A stretch of 33,639 nt of DNA from an uncultured Bacteroides sp. (GTDB lineage Bacteria > Bacteroidota > Bacteroidia > Bacteroidales > Bacteroidaceae), in contig CAMTPH010000024.1 in NCBI GenBank assembly GCA_947074345.1, positions 1 through 33,639 of the forward strand. Direction: 5' to 3'. Positions 1 to 9,118 of this stretch are shown here, one piece after another. A program made the position numbers and the translations under genes. Each line of letters begins with the position of its first letter. Positions within the stretch are counted from its first letter, which is position 1. Under the pieces are notes generated by a model. The model did no database searches. It was not told where the DNA came from and saw only the letters and a program-made list of their open reading frames with translations.

Positions 1-232
1 GCTTTTATAGATTCTATTCGCTGATTGTCGATTTGATGGTACTTGCTCCTTGTCTAAAACTACATTTTCTATTTGGAGATAAGTATGTTTACGAATGGCT
101 CAAATCTCCTTTTCATTGCTTATTTGTATTGCGATTGTAATATTTTCATCATATATCCTTAAAATAACTGTAAATAAAACGTAAATGCCGCACCTTACTT
201 TTGCTGTATAATTAATATACAAAAGCAATACG
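1..232. other. Non-coding leader region upstream of the first TonB receptor
   Basis: AT-rich sequence in which I see no convincing gene. The only open frame runs antisense across the start of the receptor gene and has no protein-like character. The region ends in the promoter-like element at 196-203 and an imperfect inverted repeat around 199-225, whose CTTTTG and CAAAAG arms flank an AT core. Any upstream gene lies outside the window. Confidence 0.5.
196..203 (+). promoter_or_regulatory. Candidate -7 promoter element (TACTTTTG)
   Basis: The octamer matches the Bacteroidetes primary-sigma -7 consensus TAnnTTTG and sits 30 bases before the start codon at 233. That would give a 5' leader of about 20 nt. 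There is no TTTG at the -33 position 19-21 bases upstream, so the promoter is weak or needs an activator. Confidence 0.4.
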
Positions 233-3052
233 ATGAAAAAGGTTTTTAGGTTATTCACTTTTTTAGTGCTATTTTCAGGATTCAATTTTATCACATTGTA
301 TGCTGATGATAATAGTAACTCTGCCAAGCAGGGAGTATTTCGTGGGCGTATCATCGATGCAGAAAAACAAGTTTTACCTGGAGCTTCCATCTACATTGAA
401 TCATTAAACATCGGGGTCGTGAGCGATGTAAATGGATTTTATACTTTCCCCAATCTTGACCCTGGTACATATATCATTAAAATAAGTTATGTTGGTTTTT
501 CTACTAATGAGATGACTGTTACTATTCCATCGGGTAAGACAATTGATAAAGACATTACTTTAAACGAAGGTTTAGAGTTACAAGAAGTCGTTGTTGGCGG
601 TTCGTTTCAGGGCCAACGCAAGGCTATATCATCACAGAAAAATAGCTTGGGTTTGGTTAACGTAGTTTCTGCCGATCAAACAGGTAAGTTTCCAGACTCT
701 AATATAGGTGATGCACTAAAACGTATATCTGGTATCAACGTACAATACGACCAAGGCGAAGCACGATTTGGTCAGGTTCGTGGTACATCTGCCGACCTTA
801 GTTCTGTTACTATTAATGGCAATCGTGTGCCTTCAGCTGAAGGTGATACACGAAACGTACAATTAGACTTAATTCCTTCTGATATGATTCAGACGATTGA
901 AGTTAATAAAGTGATAACACCTGATATGGATGCAGATGCTATTGGAGGGTCTATTAATCTTGTTACTAAAAATTCACCTTATAAGCAAACTATTGCCGGT
1001 ACGGTAGGTACTGGTTATAATTGGATAAGCCACAAAGCACAGCTTAATTTAGGTTTTACTTACGGTAATCGTTTCTTTAATGATAAGTTGGGTATAATCG
1101 TTGCAGCTTCTTATCAAAACGCTCCTTCGGGCTCAGATAATGTTGAGTTTGTATGGGGAGAAGATGATAAAACTGGCGAACTTTGCTTAACTGATTATCA
1201 AATACGTCAGTATTATGTAACTCGCGAGCGTCAGAGTTATTCTGCTGCTCTTGATTGGGAACTTAACTCCAACAATAAGTTCTTTGTAAAGGGAATATTC
1301 AATAATAGAAATGATTGGGAAAATCGCTATCGTACCACACTCAAAGGTTTAAACTTAAAAGAGGGTAGCGATGGAGAAGATTATTGTACTATCACTAATC
1401 AAGCTAATGTACGTGTGCAAACCAAGGGTGGCGCAAGCAATGTCAGAAATGCCCGTTTAGAGCGTCAACGAACTATGGACTTCACATTAGGAGGAGAGCA
1501 TCTTTTTGGTTCCCTTTCATTTGATTGGAATGCCAATTATGCAAAGGCAAGCGAGAATCGTCCTACTGAACGATACATTGACTTTCAGCTCAAGAAACAG
1601 AACTTTATTCCTGATCTTACTGATGAACGTAAGCCACTCTATACACCTGCAGCTGGTTCGACCATGACACTCGATGATTCGTTTAGTTTGCGTGAACTTA
1701 CTCAAAGCGATCAGGACATTAAAGAGACAGACTTTAAGATGGCTGCCAATTTTAAACTTCCTATGTCGAAAGGTTTGTTTGCTAACTCAATACGCTTCGG
1801 AGCAAAATTTGTTGATAAGAGCAAAGATAAAAATATTGAATTCTACGAATACTCACCCATCAATAAATCTGAGTTTGTTAAATCTGCCTTACAGAATACT
1901 GTAGTCGAAACCAAAGGCGACTTTATGGCCGGTAGTCAATACCAAGCAGGTACCTATGTTGATAAGAAATTCTTGGGCGACCTTGATTTAAACAATTCAT
2001 CACTCTTCACACGCGAACTAGTACAAGAGGAACTAGCTGCTAACTATAAAGCTACAGAGCGCATCTCTGCCGGATACATTCGTTTCGACCAAAAGTTAGG
2101 CAAACAGTGGGAGCTAATGGCTGGTGTGCGTATTGAGAATACTTATGTATCTTACTCGGGTTATAGTTACAATGCAGACGAAGATTTGGCTTTGCCTACT
2201 GGACATAAAAAAGATAGCTATACCAATGTGTTGCCTTCGCTACTTGTGAAGTACAATGTCAATAACGATTTTCTTCTACGTGCATCATTCACAAACACTA
2301 TTTCACGTCCTAAGTACTCTAACTTAGTACCAAGTACCAATATTAAAATGAGTGATAACACGATTACGTTGGGTAACCCCGAACTAAAACCAACCATCTC
2401 TTACAATTTCGATTTAAGTGGAGAATATTATTTCAAAAGTATTGGTTTGGTTAGTGCTGGTATGTTCGCAAAGAAGATTGACGACTTTATAGTATCTCAA
2501 ACCTTTATGAACTATGAGTACGATGGCAACACATACACTCGTTTCTCGCAACCTCGCAACTCGGGCAACGCCAACCTATTTGGGGTAGAGCTTGCATACC
2601 AAAGAGACTTTGGTTTCATTGCAGATGCTTTAAGATGCATCGGATTCTACGGAAACTATACCTACACCTACAGTCATGTTAAGAACTTCAATTTCGAAGG
2701 TCGCGAAGAAGAAACCGGTTTACGTTTACCCGGATCTCCAGCACATACCGCAAATGCTTCATTATTCTTCGAGAAAAGCGGTATTAGCCTTCGTTTGAGC
2801 TATAACTATGCATCATCATTTATCGACGAAATGGGGCCTTCTAAATTCTTTGACCGCTATTACGACAAGGTAAACTATATGGATGTAAACGCGAGCTATA
2901 CGTTCGGTAAGAAATGCTTGATTACGGTATATGCCGAAGCAAACAATTTATTGAATCAGCCTTTGCGTTACTACCAAGGAGCCCAAAACCGCACTATGCA
3001 GGCAGAGTATTACGGTGTTAAAGTCAATGCAGGTATCAAAATCAATCTATAA
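233..3052 (+). CDS. TonB-dependent outer-membrane receptor with N-terminal carboxypeptidase-regulatory-like domain
   Basis: 939-aa outer-membrane active transporter, substrate unknown. The signal peptide covers about residues 1-25 (cleavage near YADD). A CarboxypepD_reg-like beta-sandwich follows at about 35-115 (GVFRGRIIDAEKQVLPGASI), then a TonB-box-like LQEVVVGG, a plug domain at about 130-250 and a long beta-barrel. The plug contains FPDSNIGDALKRISGINVQ and VNKVITPDMDADAIGGSINL, typical of the TonB-Xanth-Caul type of receptor rather than SusC. No SusD partner follows. The next gene, 17 bases downstream on the same strand, encodes a secreted phosphoesterase, so the pair probably forms an operon and the receptor may import a product or substrate of that enzyme. 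That link is inference from position; the receptor assignment itself is secure. Confidence 0.93.
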   Translation: MKKVFRLFTFLVLFSGFNFITLYADDNSNSAKQGVFRGRIIDAEKQVLPGASIYIESLNIGVVSDVNGFYTFPNLDPGTYIIKISYVGFSTNEMTVTIPSGKTIDKDITLNEGLELQEVVVGGSFQGQRKAISSQKNSLGLVNVVSADQTGKFPDSNIGDALKRISGINVQYDQGEARFGQVRGTSADLSSVTINGNRVPSAEGDTRNVQLDLIPSDMIQTIEVNKVITPDMDADAIGGSINLVTKNSPYKQTIAGTVGTGYNWISHKAQLNLGFTYGNRFFNDKLGIIVAASYQNAPSGSDNVEFVWGEDDKTGELCLTDYQIRQYYVTRERQSYSAALDWELNSNNKFFVKGIFNNRNDWENRYRTTLKGLNLKEGSDGEDYCTITNQANVRVQTKGGASNVRNARLERQRTMDFTLGGEHLFGSLSFDWNANYAKASENRPTERYIDFQLKKQNFIPDLTDERKPLYTPAAGSTMTLDDSFSLRELTQSDQDIKETDFKMAANFKLPMSKGLFANSIRFGAKFVDKSKDKNIEFYEYSPINKSEFVKSALQNTVVETKGDFMAGSQYQAGTYVDKKFLGDLDLNNSSLFTRELVQEELAANYKATERISAGYIRFDQKLGKQWELMAGVRIENTYVSYSGYSYNADEDLALPTGHKKDSYTNVLPSLLVKYNVNNDFLLRASFTNTISRPKYSNLVPSTNIKMSDNTITLGNPELKPTISYNFDLSGEYYFKSIGLVSAGMFAKKIDDFIVSQTFMNYEYDGNTYTRFSQPRNSGNANLFGVELAYQRDFGFIADALRCIGFYGNYTYTYSHVKNFNFEGREEETGLRLPGSPAHTANASLFFEKSGISLRLSYNYASSFIDEMGPSKFFDRYYDKVNYMDVNASYTFGKKCLITVYAEANNLLNQPLRYYQGAQNRTMQAEYYGVKVNAGIKINL

Positions 3053-3069
3053 CAATCAATCTTTCAACA

Positions 3070-4005
3070 ATGAATATTAAAAGACAATTAGCAGCTTTAC
3101 TATTAGCTGTATCTACTATTAGTTTCGCTCAGACAACCGATTTTGCACCATTCGATGGTAATTTCAACTTTTATATAGCTAACGATTTAGGGCGCAACGG
3201 CTATTACGATCAGAAACCCATAGCCGAAACAATGGGTAATATGGCCGAAGAAATAGATCCGGAGTTTGTTATTGCCAATGGAGATATACACCACTACGAT
3301 GGTGTGCGTAGTATTAACGATCCATTGTGGCTAACTAGTTATGAGTTGGTCTATTCGCATCCAAAGTTGATGATTGATTGGTTTGCTACGCTAGGCAACC
3401 ACGAATACAGAGGTAATAGTCAAGCCATATTAGATTATAAAACAGTGAGTCGCCGTTGGTCAATGGAAGATCGCTATTATACCAAAACATTCAAGCACAA
3501 AGATAACTCTACTTTGCGAGTAGTGTGGCTCGATACAACTCCGCTTATCTCTAAGTATCACGATGAAAATGAAACTTACCCTGACGTACAAACTCAAGAC
3601 CCTAAGAGACAATTAGCATGGGCTGACTCTGTATTGAACACCGCCAAAGAAGATTGGGTAATTGTGGTAGGGCATCATCCGATCTATGCTGAGACCTCTA
3701 AGGGAGAAAGCGAACGTTTGGAGCTACAGAATAGCCTTAACCCTATATTGAAGAAGCATGGCGTCGATATGTATATTGCTGGCCATATACACAACTTTCA
3801 GCATATACGAATGCCCGATAACGGAATTGACTATGTGGTCAACTCATCGGGTACTACGTCAAGAAAGGTGAAGCCTATTCAAGGAACTCAATTTTGTGAC
3901 TCAAATACAGGGTTTGCTATTGGTTCGCTAAACAAACAAGAGCTTAACCTATCGATGGTCGATAAGTCGGGTAACATACTTTATACTGTCAATCGCCGCA
4001 AATAA
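3070..4005 (+). CDS. Secreted purple-acid-phosphatase-like metallophosphoesterase
   Basis: 311-aa exported calcineurin-like phosphoesterase; signal peptide residues 1-20 (SFAQ). Motif order matches the short, ACP5-like purple acid phosphatases: D39 in NDLG, D72 in NGDIHHYDG, N110 in LGNHEY, H202 in VVGHHPIY, then H239 and H241 in AGHIHNFQH, giving a dinuclear metal site. The tyrosine that gives purple acid phosphatases their colour (GDNFYY in mammalian TRAP) aligns with a histidine here (H75), so the charge-transfer band would be missing and metal preference may differ. It lies 17 bases after the TonB receptor and is probably co-transcribed with it. The likely role is periplasmic or surface hydrolysis of a phosphomonoester before uptake; the substrate is unknown. 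The transcript probably ends at 4161-4193. Confidence 0.88.
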   Translation: MNIKRQLAALLLAVSTISFAQTTDFAPFDGNFNFYIANDLGRNGYYDQKPIAETMGNMAEEIDPEFVIANGDIHHYDGVRSINDPLWLTSYELVYSHPKLMIDWFATLGNHEYRGNSQAILDYKTVSRRWSMEDRYYTKTFKHKDNSTLRVVWLDTTPLISKYHDENETYPDVQTQDPKRQLAWADSVLNTAKEDWVIVVGHHPIYAETSKGESERLELQNSLNPILKKHGVDMYIAGHIHNFQHIRMPDNGIDYVVNSSGTTSRKVKPIQGTQFCDSNTGFAIGSLNKQELNLSMVDKSGNILYTVNRRK

Positions 4006-4056
4006 TATATACTATATTCTAGCCTTATATCACCTCATAGGTAAACTACCTAACTT

Positions 4057-4086
4057 AGCACGATAACAGTTAACAGTTATCGTGCT
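4057..4086. repeat. 30-bp intergenic palindrome, copy 1
   Basis: Perfect 11-bp arms, AGCACGATAAC and GTTATCGTGCT, flank an 8-base centre AGTTAACA, followed by GAAT. Two related copies occur at 19523-19552 and 19567-19596, on the other side of the SusC/SusD operon. This copy lies between two convergent genes, just ahead of the terminator at 4161. It could be a REP-like element, a protein-binding site or an RNA hairpin; it has no T-tract of its own. Confidence 0.75.
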
Positions 4087-4160
4087 GAATGTATTAATCT
4101 ACCAAGTTATAATCATATATCTACCAAATGAGCTAAGAAGTTCTTGAGGTATAAATAATA

Positions 4161-4193
4161 AAGCCGGCTAACCATTCTTAGGTTAGCCGGCTT
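4161..4193. terminator. Bidirectional intrinsic terminator between convergent genes
   Basis: A perfect 13-bp GC-rich stem (AAGCCGGCTAACC with GGTTAGCCGGCTT) has a 7-base loop. It is followed by TTTATTG on the + strand and CTTTATTATT on the - strand. It lies between the phosphoesterase gene (+) and the last gene of the long minus-strand operon, and should end both transcripts. Confidence 0.85.
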
Positions 4194-4216
4194 TTATTGT
4201 TGTATAGAGTCGTATC

Positions 4217-4645
4217 TTAGTCTACTTTCTCGAATACTTGAACCTCATTCTTGCCTACTGTTTCCCAAACCATTTGAGTCTTTGTAAGGCTAGTAATGAT
4301 GTATTCATTGTTCCATGGGCGACTAAATGAATAGTCGTAGATACCGCAGATGATTGTTTTTTCATCTTCAACAGTCAAGCTATACGCACCACTTTGAGTT
4401 TGAGCTACACCCGACTCAATGTTGTCGTAGATTTCAAATTTAGTATCTACACGGTCAAGAGTGATGTAAAAGAAAGCATTGCCATCGATTGGCTCACCAT
4501 TCAAGGTAGCAAGTTTCCAATTACCATCTAGGTTGCGTGCTGTGATATCTAGTTCAGCCGATACTACCTCTTCGGTTTCGCTCGAACAAGCTACGAATGC
4601 AGTAGTCATCAGAAGAATAAATAATGTATTAAATATCTTTCTCAT
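4217..4645 (-). CDS. Small lipocalin-like lipoprotein, last gene of the SusCD/protease operon
   Basis: 142-aa lipoprotein with a signal peptide ending in the lipobox AFVAC (Cys20), followed by SSETEE. Acidic residues right after the cysteine fit the Bacteroidetes lipoprotein export signal, so surface display is likely. The rest is a short beta-rich domain with LDGNWKLATLNGEPI near the start, resembling the small lipocalin-like domains common in Bacteroides (family by resemblance, exact Pfam uncertain). It starts 19 bases after the DUF1573 gene and shares that protein's first five residues, MRKIF. As the final operon member, before the terminator at 4161-4193, it may be an accessory subunit of the surface complex or a substrate-binding protein. 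Function unknown. Confidence 0.75.
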   Translation of the reverse strand: MRKIFNTLFILLMTTAFVACSSETEEVVSAELDITARNLDGNWKLATLNGEPIDGNAFFYITLDRVDTKFEIYDNIESGVAQTQSGAYSLTVEDEKTIICGIYDYSFSRPWNNEYIITSLTKTQMVWETVGKNEVQVFEKVD

Positions 4646-4664
4646 AATTGTTTTTATCTTACTT

Positions 4665-5402
4665 CTATTCTATTATTATTTGTATGTTTGGTTGATTCTC
4701 TTTGTCGCCTTCCATGCCTCTAAGCGGAAGTGCAACAGATATTCTATCTTCTGTTTGTGCTTTCTCAGGATCGAAACTAAATACAAGCTCGCCTTTAGTG
4801 CGTGGCGGTATTTGTTCGGGTTCTGTTCTAAACATTACTCCTTGGGGCAGAATAGTAGGATCAACCGATAATGACAGTATCTCGTCGGTGTTATTGTAGC
4901 AGTTGATGCGTTCAACTTGCTTGTTGCCTGAATCTCCAAATCGTACTTGTTTTTGTTTCACATACAAGTCGCCAAACGAATATCGATACTCGTTGAGCGG
5001 GTTAGTAGTTGGAGTTACGATACCTGTCAAAAAGATTGTTTCTGTGCTCTGAATATCATCTTCGCTTGAGTAGATAAAGACTTGCTTATCTATGTTTCCC
5101 GGAAAGTTAAGTGGCTTGAAAGAGAATTCAATGCTGCTTGTTTGTCCCGGCTTAACAATCGAATCGGTTGCATGTGCGCTAACGCAAGAGCAACTTGTCA
5201 ATACTCGAGTGATGATTAAATCTTTGCTGCTGCGGTTGGTATAGTCAAGATGACCGCTTACTTGGGCGGTATCTTCACTAATCGTTCCGAAGCTATATTC
5301 AGTAGTTTCAAATGCGAAAGGATTCTCTTGAGCAGATGCTTGCCCGATAGCTGCTAGAGCTACCGAACAAACCATTGCTATATTTTTGAATATCTTTCTC
5401 AT
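4665..5402 (-). CDS. DUF1573-domain exported protein
   Basis: 245-aa exported protein with a signal-peptidase-I type signal (residues 1-24, QASA then QENPF). The first Ig-like domain (about 27-125) carries the DUF1573 hallmark of a paired-cysteine motif, TSCSCVSA (C71, C73), after YSFGTISEDTA. A second, more divergent Ig-like or PapD-like domain follows (about 135-245). DUF1573 proteins are widespread in Bacteroidetes and have no established activity; the fold suggests a binding or scaffold role in the periplasm. The gene lies 12 bases after the S8 protease gene and 19 before the last lipoprotein gene, so it is plainly an operon member. It could chaperone or anchor the complex; that is inference only. 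Confidence 0.82.
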   Translation of the reverse strand: MRKIFKNIAMVCSVALAAIGQASAQENPFAFETTEYSFGTISEDTAQVSGHLDYTNRSSKDLIITRVLTSCSCVSAHATDSIVKPGQTSSIEFSFKPLNFPGNIDKQVFIYSSEDDIQSTETIFLTGIVTPTTNPLNEYRYSFGDLYVKQKQVRFGDSGNKQVERINCYNNTDEILSLSVDPTILPQGVMFRTEPEQIPPRTKGELVFSFDPEKAQTEDRISVALPLRGMEGDKENQPNIQIIIE

Positions 5403-5414
5403 CTGATGGAGATC

Positions 5415-7466
5415 TTATAACCAGCCGTTGCCACCACCGTTACGAACAACGATAGACACAACTTGTTCAACACCTTCAGCTTTTACTAAGATAGAAGTAG
5501 AACCTTCAGCCTTACCTGTTACCACCAATGTAGTACCTTCAACACGTACTTCAGCAATAGCGCTGTTAGCACCGCTTACAGTAAATGTTTTGTTAGCACC
5601 ACCTGCGTAGTATTGAGCCATGTCAACAGAAGTTGTTGCAGCAACACCAACACGTACGTTAGGAATACGCATAGCAACACCATTTGCATTATCAGCAACC
5701 ATGTTCATCAAGTTTGCAGCATCGATGTATCCTGTACCCATTTTACCTCTATAGTTAATTAGGTTCATCTTCGATTTAGAGTTTGTTCCAAATTCCATGA
5801 AATAGTAATAGAACTCTTTTTCTGAAGAATAGTATGCATCATCAAATTGACGAGTAGAGTTAAGGATTAACTCTCTGAACTTATCAGCTTTGAAGTGTTT
5901 ATAGTTTTTAGCAGCATACGAAAGAGCCAATGCTACAGAACCCGATACTTGAGGACAAGCCATTGAAGTTCCTTCCATATATCCGTAACCACTCTCTGCA
6001 ACCAATGGAGGCATTGTAGAAAGAATCATACCTCTCTCGTCTTGGTGGAAGTCAACGTCGCCACCAGGAGCAGCAAGACCGATATGACGGCTGTAGTTAG
6101 AGAAAGTAGATGTAGTAAAGTCTCCTGCCATAGATGCAACAGAGATATAATCAACGTGAGCACCTGGATAACCAGCTTGTGGAGAACCTTCGTTACCACC
6201 GGCAAAGATTGCCACACCACCATCGATTACACCGTTAGGAGAACCTGCATTGTGGATAAAGTAATCTAGTGATTCTTTTTGCAAAGCACATGTTTGCGAC
6301 CATTCTTCAACTGTGTTGAAACCTGGTTGGTCTGGGAATGAAGTATAACCCGAGTTGAAACCCCAGCTACATTGTAGGATTACCGCACCATTATCAGCCG
6401 CATACTTGATAGCTTGTGCTTCTTCGTAAGTCGAAGCTACATTTTGGCCATCAAAAAGCTGACAACTCATGATGCGAACACCGTCGCCATTGCCTGTACC
6501 ACCTGCGATACTAGAGATACCTTGACCGTTGTTGTTTACAGCAGCAACCATACCAGCAACGTGAGTACCGTGACCTGTATCAAATGGGCTATCCCATGTT
6601 AGAATACCTCTATTTCTTACGAAGTTGTATCCATGAACATCATCTACATAACCATTGCCATCAGCATCTTGATTAGCATTGAAGCTCTCTTTAGGGTTTA
6701 CCCACATATTAGCGTGCAAGTCAGGATGTGAGTGCATTACACCCTCATCAAGTACAGCAACAATAATAGAAGGATCTCCGGCGCACATTTCCCATGCTTC
6801 ATAAGCATTGATATCCGAACCAGCAACCATTCCTTTAATGCCATTCACGCCTTCGCCTTCATTATGCATATTCCATTGGTTAGGCAATAATGGGTCGTTA
6901 AATGGAGTGTTACGCAATGTGCGTACTTGCTCAGCACTGTTCTTAGAACGAGAATAAGGAATTGATCTTACGAAACGACTCAACTGACCCTCTTTTGTAC
7001 GGTATTGACGAATAGAGTGCGAGAACTCAATTTTGTCAATCTCGCCTGTAGCAGCAAGTCCACGAGCAACCGTTGCAAGGTCAGCGTTCTCATCAAAACG
7101 AACTACGTACCAAAGGTTCATTCCCGATTCGCGAGTCAATGCTTCGCGGCTGTTATCGATAGGAAATACACGTTTCAATTCGTAAGCAGCAACTGCATCA
7201 AGCTCTTTATCTGTGTTTGTTAAACCCGAACGAGTCAACACGATTTGGTTGTTAATGCTTCTTGTTTGCGCCGCTTTACCATCCAATGCAGTGTTTGCCG
7301 ATGGTTTAAACTTTACAAGGATCTCCCCAGGGATTGCTCCCTCGGGTGATCTATAGATTTTTGCTGTTAGTTGATCATTGCTCTCTTCAACAACACCGAT
7401 ATTGTCATTGGTACAGCTCGATGCAAAAGCAAGTGTAACTAATAGTGATGATATATATTTATTCAT
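5415..7466 (-). CDS. Subtilisin-like (S8 family) serine protease lipoprotein
   Basis: 683-aa lipoprotein; the lipobox is FASSC (Cys18), so it should be membrane-anchored and perhaps surface-exposed. A fervidolysin-type inhibitory prodomain covers about 40-160 (IPGEILVKFKP to the SRFVRS region). The S8 catalytic domain covers about 190-600 with D240 (VAVLDEGV), H299 (DTGHGTHVAGM), oxyanion-hole N425 (FAGGNEGS) and nucleophile S501 (EGTSMACPQVSG). All catalytic residues are present, so it should be active. The C-terminus (about 605-683) is a BIG2-like Ig domain ending in a glycine-rich tail. It starts 2 bases after the BACON/LRR gene. In a SusCD operon without glycoside hydrolases, this is the enzyme expected to cut the substrate into importable peptides. 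Confidence 0.93.
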   Translation of the reverse strand: MNKYISSLLVTLAFASSCTNDNIGVVEESNDQLTAKIYRSPEGAIPGEILVKFKPSANTALDGKAAQTRSINNQIVLTRSGLTNTDKELDAVAAYELKRVFPIDNSREALTRESGMNLWYVVRFDENADLATVARGLAATGEIDKIEFSHSIRQYRTKEGQLSRFVRSIPYSRSKNSAEQVRTLRNTPFNDPLLPNQWNMHNEGEGVNGIKGMVAGSDINAYEAWEMCAGDPSIIVAVLDEGVMHSHPDLHANMWVNPKESFNANQDADGNGYVDDVHGYNFVRNRGILTWDSPFDTGHGTHVAGMVAAVNNNGQGISSIAGGTGNGDGVRIMSCQLFDGQNVASTYEEAQAIKYAADNGAVILQCSWGFNSGYTSFPDQPGFNTVEEWSQTCALQKESLDYFIHNAGSPNGVIDGGVAIFAGGNEGSPQAGYPGAHVDYISVASMAGDFTTSTFSNYSRHIGLAAPGGDVDFHQDERGMILSTMPPLVAESGYGYMEGTSMACPQVSGSVALALSYAAKNYKHFKADKFRELILNSTRQFDDAYYSSEKEFYYYFMEFGTNSKSKMNLINYRGKMGTGYIDAANLMNMVADNANGVAMRIPNVRVGVAATTSVDMAQYYAGGANKTFTVSGANSAIAEVRVEGTTLVVTGKAEGSTSILVKAEGVEQVVSIVVRNGGGNGWL

Positions 7467-7468
7467 GA

Positions 7469-9100
7469 TTAATAGTCGTTGTTTTCGTATTTATCTTTAT
7501 AATACTCGTAGTAATAGTTATCGTTGTATGGTGTGTTTACGAAACCTGGTGTATTACCTTCTGGATCTTTCTCTCCGGCATCTTGATTGTACAATAATAC
7601 ATCAGCACCCCAATAGTAAAGATTTGGGTGATATAATACCCAATCAGGAATAATACCTGTTAGTTGATTACCATTCAAACGTAGTTCCATCATTTTAGGT
7701 AAAATCTTAAATTTACCTTCATGTTCGGCAGGAAGTTTTTCGTCGATACAGTCTTGAGCTGTATATCTTGGCATCTCAACACCGTTTTCAATCAAATAGT
7801 ATTCGCTGATTTGCTCTTCAGTAGGAATGTTACCCCAGAAACTATTGATGTTTAAGTGTAACTGCTCTAAAGTATCCCATGTAAAAAAGCGCATGTAATC
7901 TTTCAAGTTACCCTTCATAAATCCTGTGTTTAAGAACAACTCTTTCATGTTAGGGAAGTTCTCTTTATTAATCATCTCAGGAATTCTTCCGAATTCATTG
8001 TTTGACAATGCAAGATATTCTAAGTTCTTAAGTTCTTTGAAAGACTCATCAAGTTCTACCAAACCATAAGCAAAAAGAACAAGCTTTTTCAGATTATCCT
8101 TAATATAGTAGAATGAATCGCCTGTTGAAAGAGCTTTGTCATCATTGTTAGCATTCGAGAAGAACTCTAATGTTTCAACATGCTTTAAGTATCTGATTTC
8201 GTATGGCAATGGTTCGTTGGTATTAAAGAAAGTGAAGTTTGCACTTTTTACACGACCAATGTTTTGAGGAGTAGCACCTTTATCAGAAGCTTCCCATACT
8301 TCGATACCTTCCCAGTTGTGTAGCAATTCGCTAGGATCGCTCATGTACCAGCAGTTCAAACCTCTTGTAATAGCTAGAATAGCCAATGAGTCGCCCGCTC
8401 TTGAATCTTCAATAAGCATACCTGGCTTCTGAATAACTAGAAGTGAATCTTGACGCTCATATTCGTAATCGGTAGCATCGATTGGGTCGAACTTAACCAT
8501 TACGCGACGATCGTTTACAGGGATGTTGTTGTTTTCCCATTTGAAACGAACTTTTACATCGCGAGGACGAGCACCTCTATCAAAGTTAAAATCGATAGCT
8601 TCTGATCTAATCCATGATGTACTTCCATTTCCCTCAACATTAGCAACGCTAACATTAAATCGAACGTTAGTATAAACGTTAATATCGAAGTAACGCTCTT
8701 CAAGAGAAGCGTAGTTCTCAAGGTTTACAATCGAATCTTTCAATTCGATTGTAGGTAGATAACCCGATTGTGTAACCTGAAGGTATTTTGATTCGCCCGA
8801 GTTAAATGTAAAACGAACTCTTGCCTCTCTGCTGCTTTGTACAACTGTAGAGTCAACAATCACCTTACACTCTGCCGATCTAAGACCATTGGCAGGAGAT
8901 ATCTGTATCCATGGAGCATCAGTAGTAGCTACCCATGATTCTTCTGTTTGTACATTTACCGTGTTTACCGAACGGTGTGCATAGGCGATGATGCTCTCCG
9001 TGCTCAACGCATTTCCTATGCTTTTGTCGTTGTCATCGCTACAAGCAGCCATAGCAACAACGATCGTTAAGGATAATAGTTTAAATATATAATTTTTCAT
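7469..9100 (-). CDS. BACON-domain leucine-rich-repeat lipoprotein
   Basis: 543-aa lipoprotein; lipobox VAMAAC (Cys20) followed by SDDND, close to the Bacteroides lipoprotein export signal SDDDD, so surface location is strongly suggested. A BACON domain occupies about 35-115 (ATTDAPWIQISPANG and YLQVTQSGYLP). A second Ig-like domain follows at about 118-230. Leucine-rich repeats run from about 300 to 500 (LKKLVLFAYGLVELDESF, LEYLALSNNEFGRIP, LEQLHLNINSFWGNIP, LRLNGNQLTGIIPDWV). The C-terminus is rich in Tyr, Asn and Asp. BACON domains are often seen with glycan enzymes but also occur with proteases. Beside an S8 protease and a second LRR lipoprotein, this is most likely a surface substrate-binding protein. 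The substrate is unknown. Confidence 0.87.
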   Translation of the reverse strand: MKNYIFKLLSLTIVVAMAACSDDNDKSIGNALSTESIIAYAHRSVNTVNVQTEESWVATTDAPWIQISPANGLRSAECKVIVDSTVVQSSREARVRFTFNSGESKYLQVTQSGYLPTIELKDSIVNLENYASLEERYFDINVYTNVRFNVSVANVEGNGSTSWIRSEAIDFNFDRGARPRDVKVRFKWENNNIPVNDRRVMVKFDPIDATDYEYERQDSLLVIQKPGMLIEDSRAGDSLAILAITRGLNCWYMSDPSELLHNWEGIEVWEASDKGATPQNIGRVKSANFTFFNTNEPLPYEIRYLKHVETLEFFSNANNDDKALSTGDSFYYIKDNLKKLVLFAYGLVELDESFKELKNLEYLALSNNEFGRIPEMINKENFPNMKELFLNTGFMKGNLKDYMRFFTWDTLEQLHLNINSFWGNIPTEEQISEYYLIENGVEMPRYTAQDCIDEKLPAEHEGKFKILPKMMELRLNGNQLTGIIPDWVLYHPNLYYWGADVLLYNQDAGEKDPEGNTPGFVNTPYNDNYYYEYYKDKYENNDY

Positions 9101-9118
9101 ATATGTTATTTGTCTATA

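Noticed and set aside
4479..4871. 130-codon plus-strand frame antisense to the small lipoprotein and DUF1573 genes
   Set aside because: It overlaps two well-supported genes on the other strand and has no family features. The same applies to the other long antisense frames over susC, the S8 protease, GH97 and GH140.
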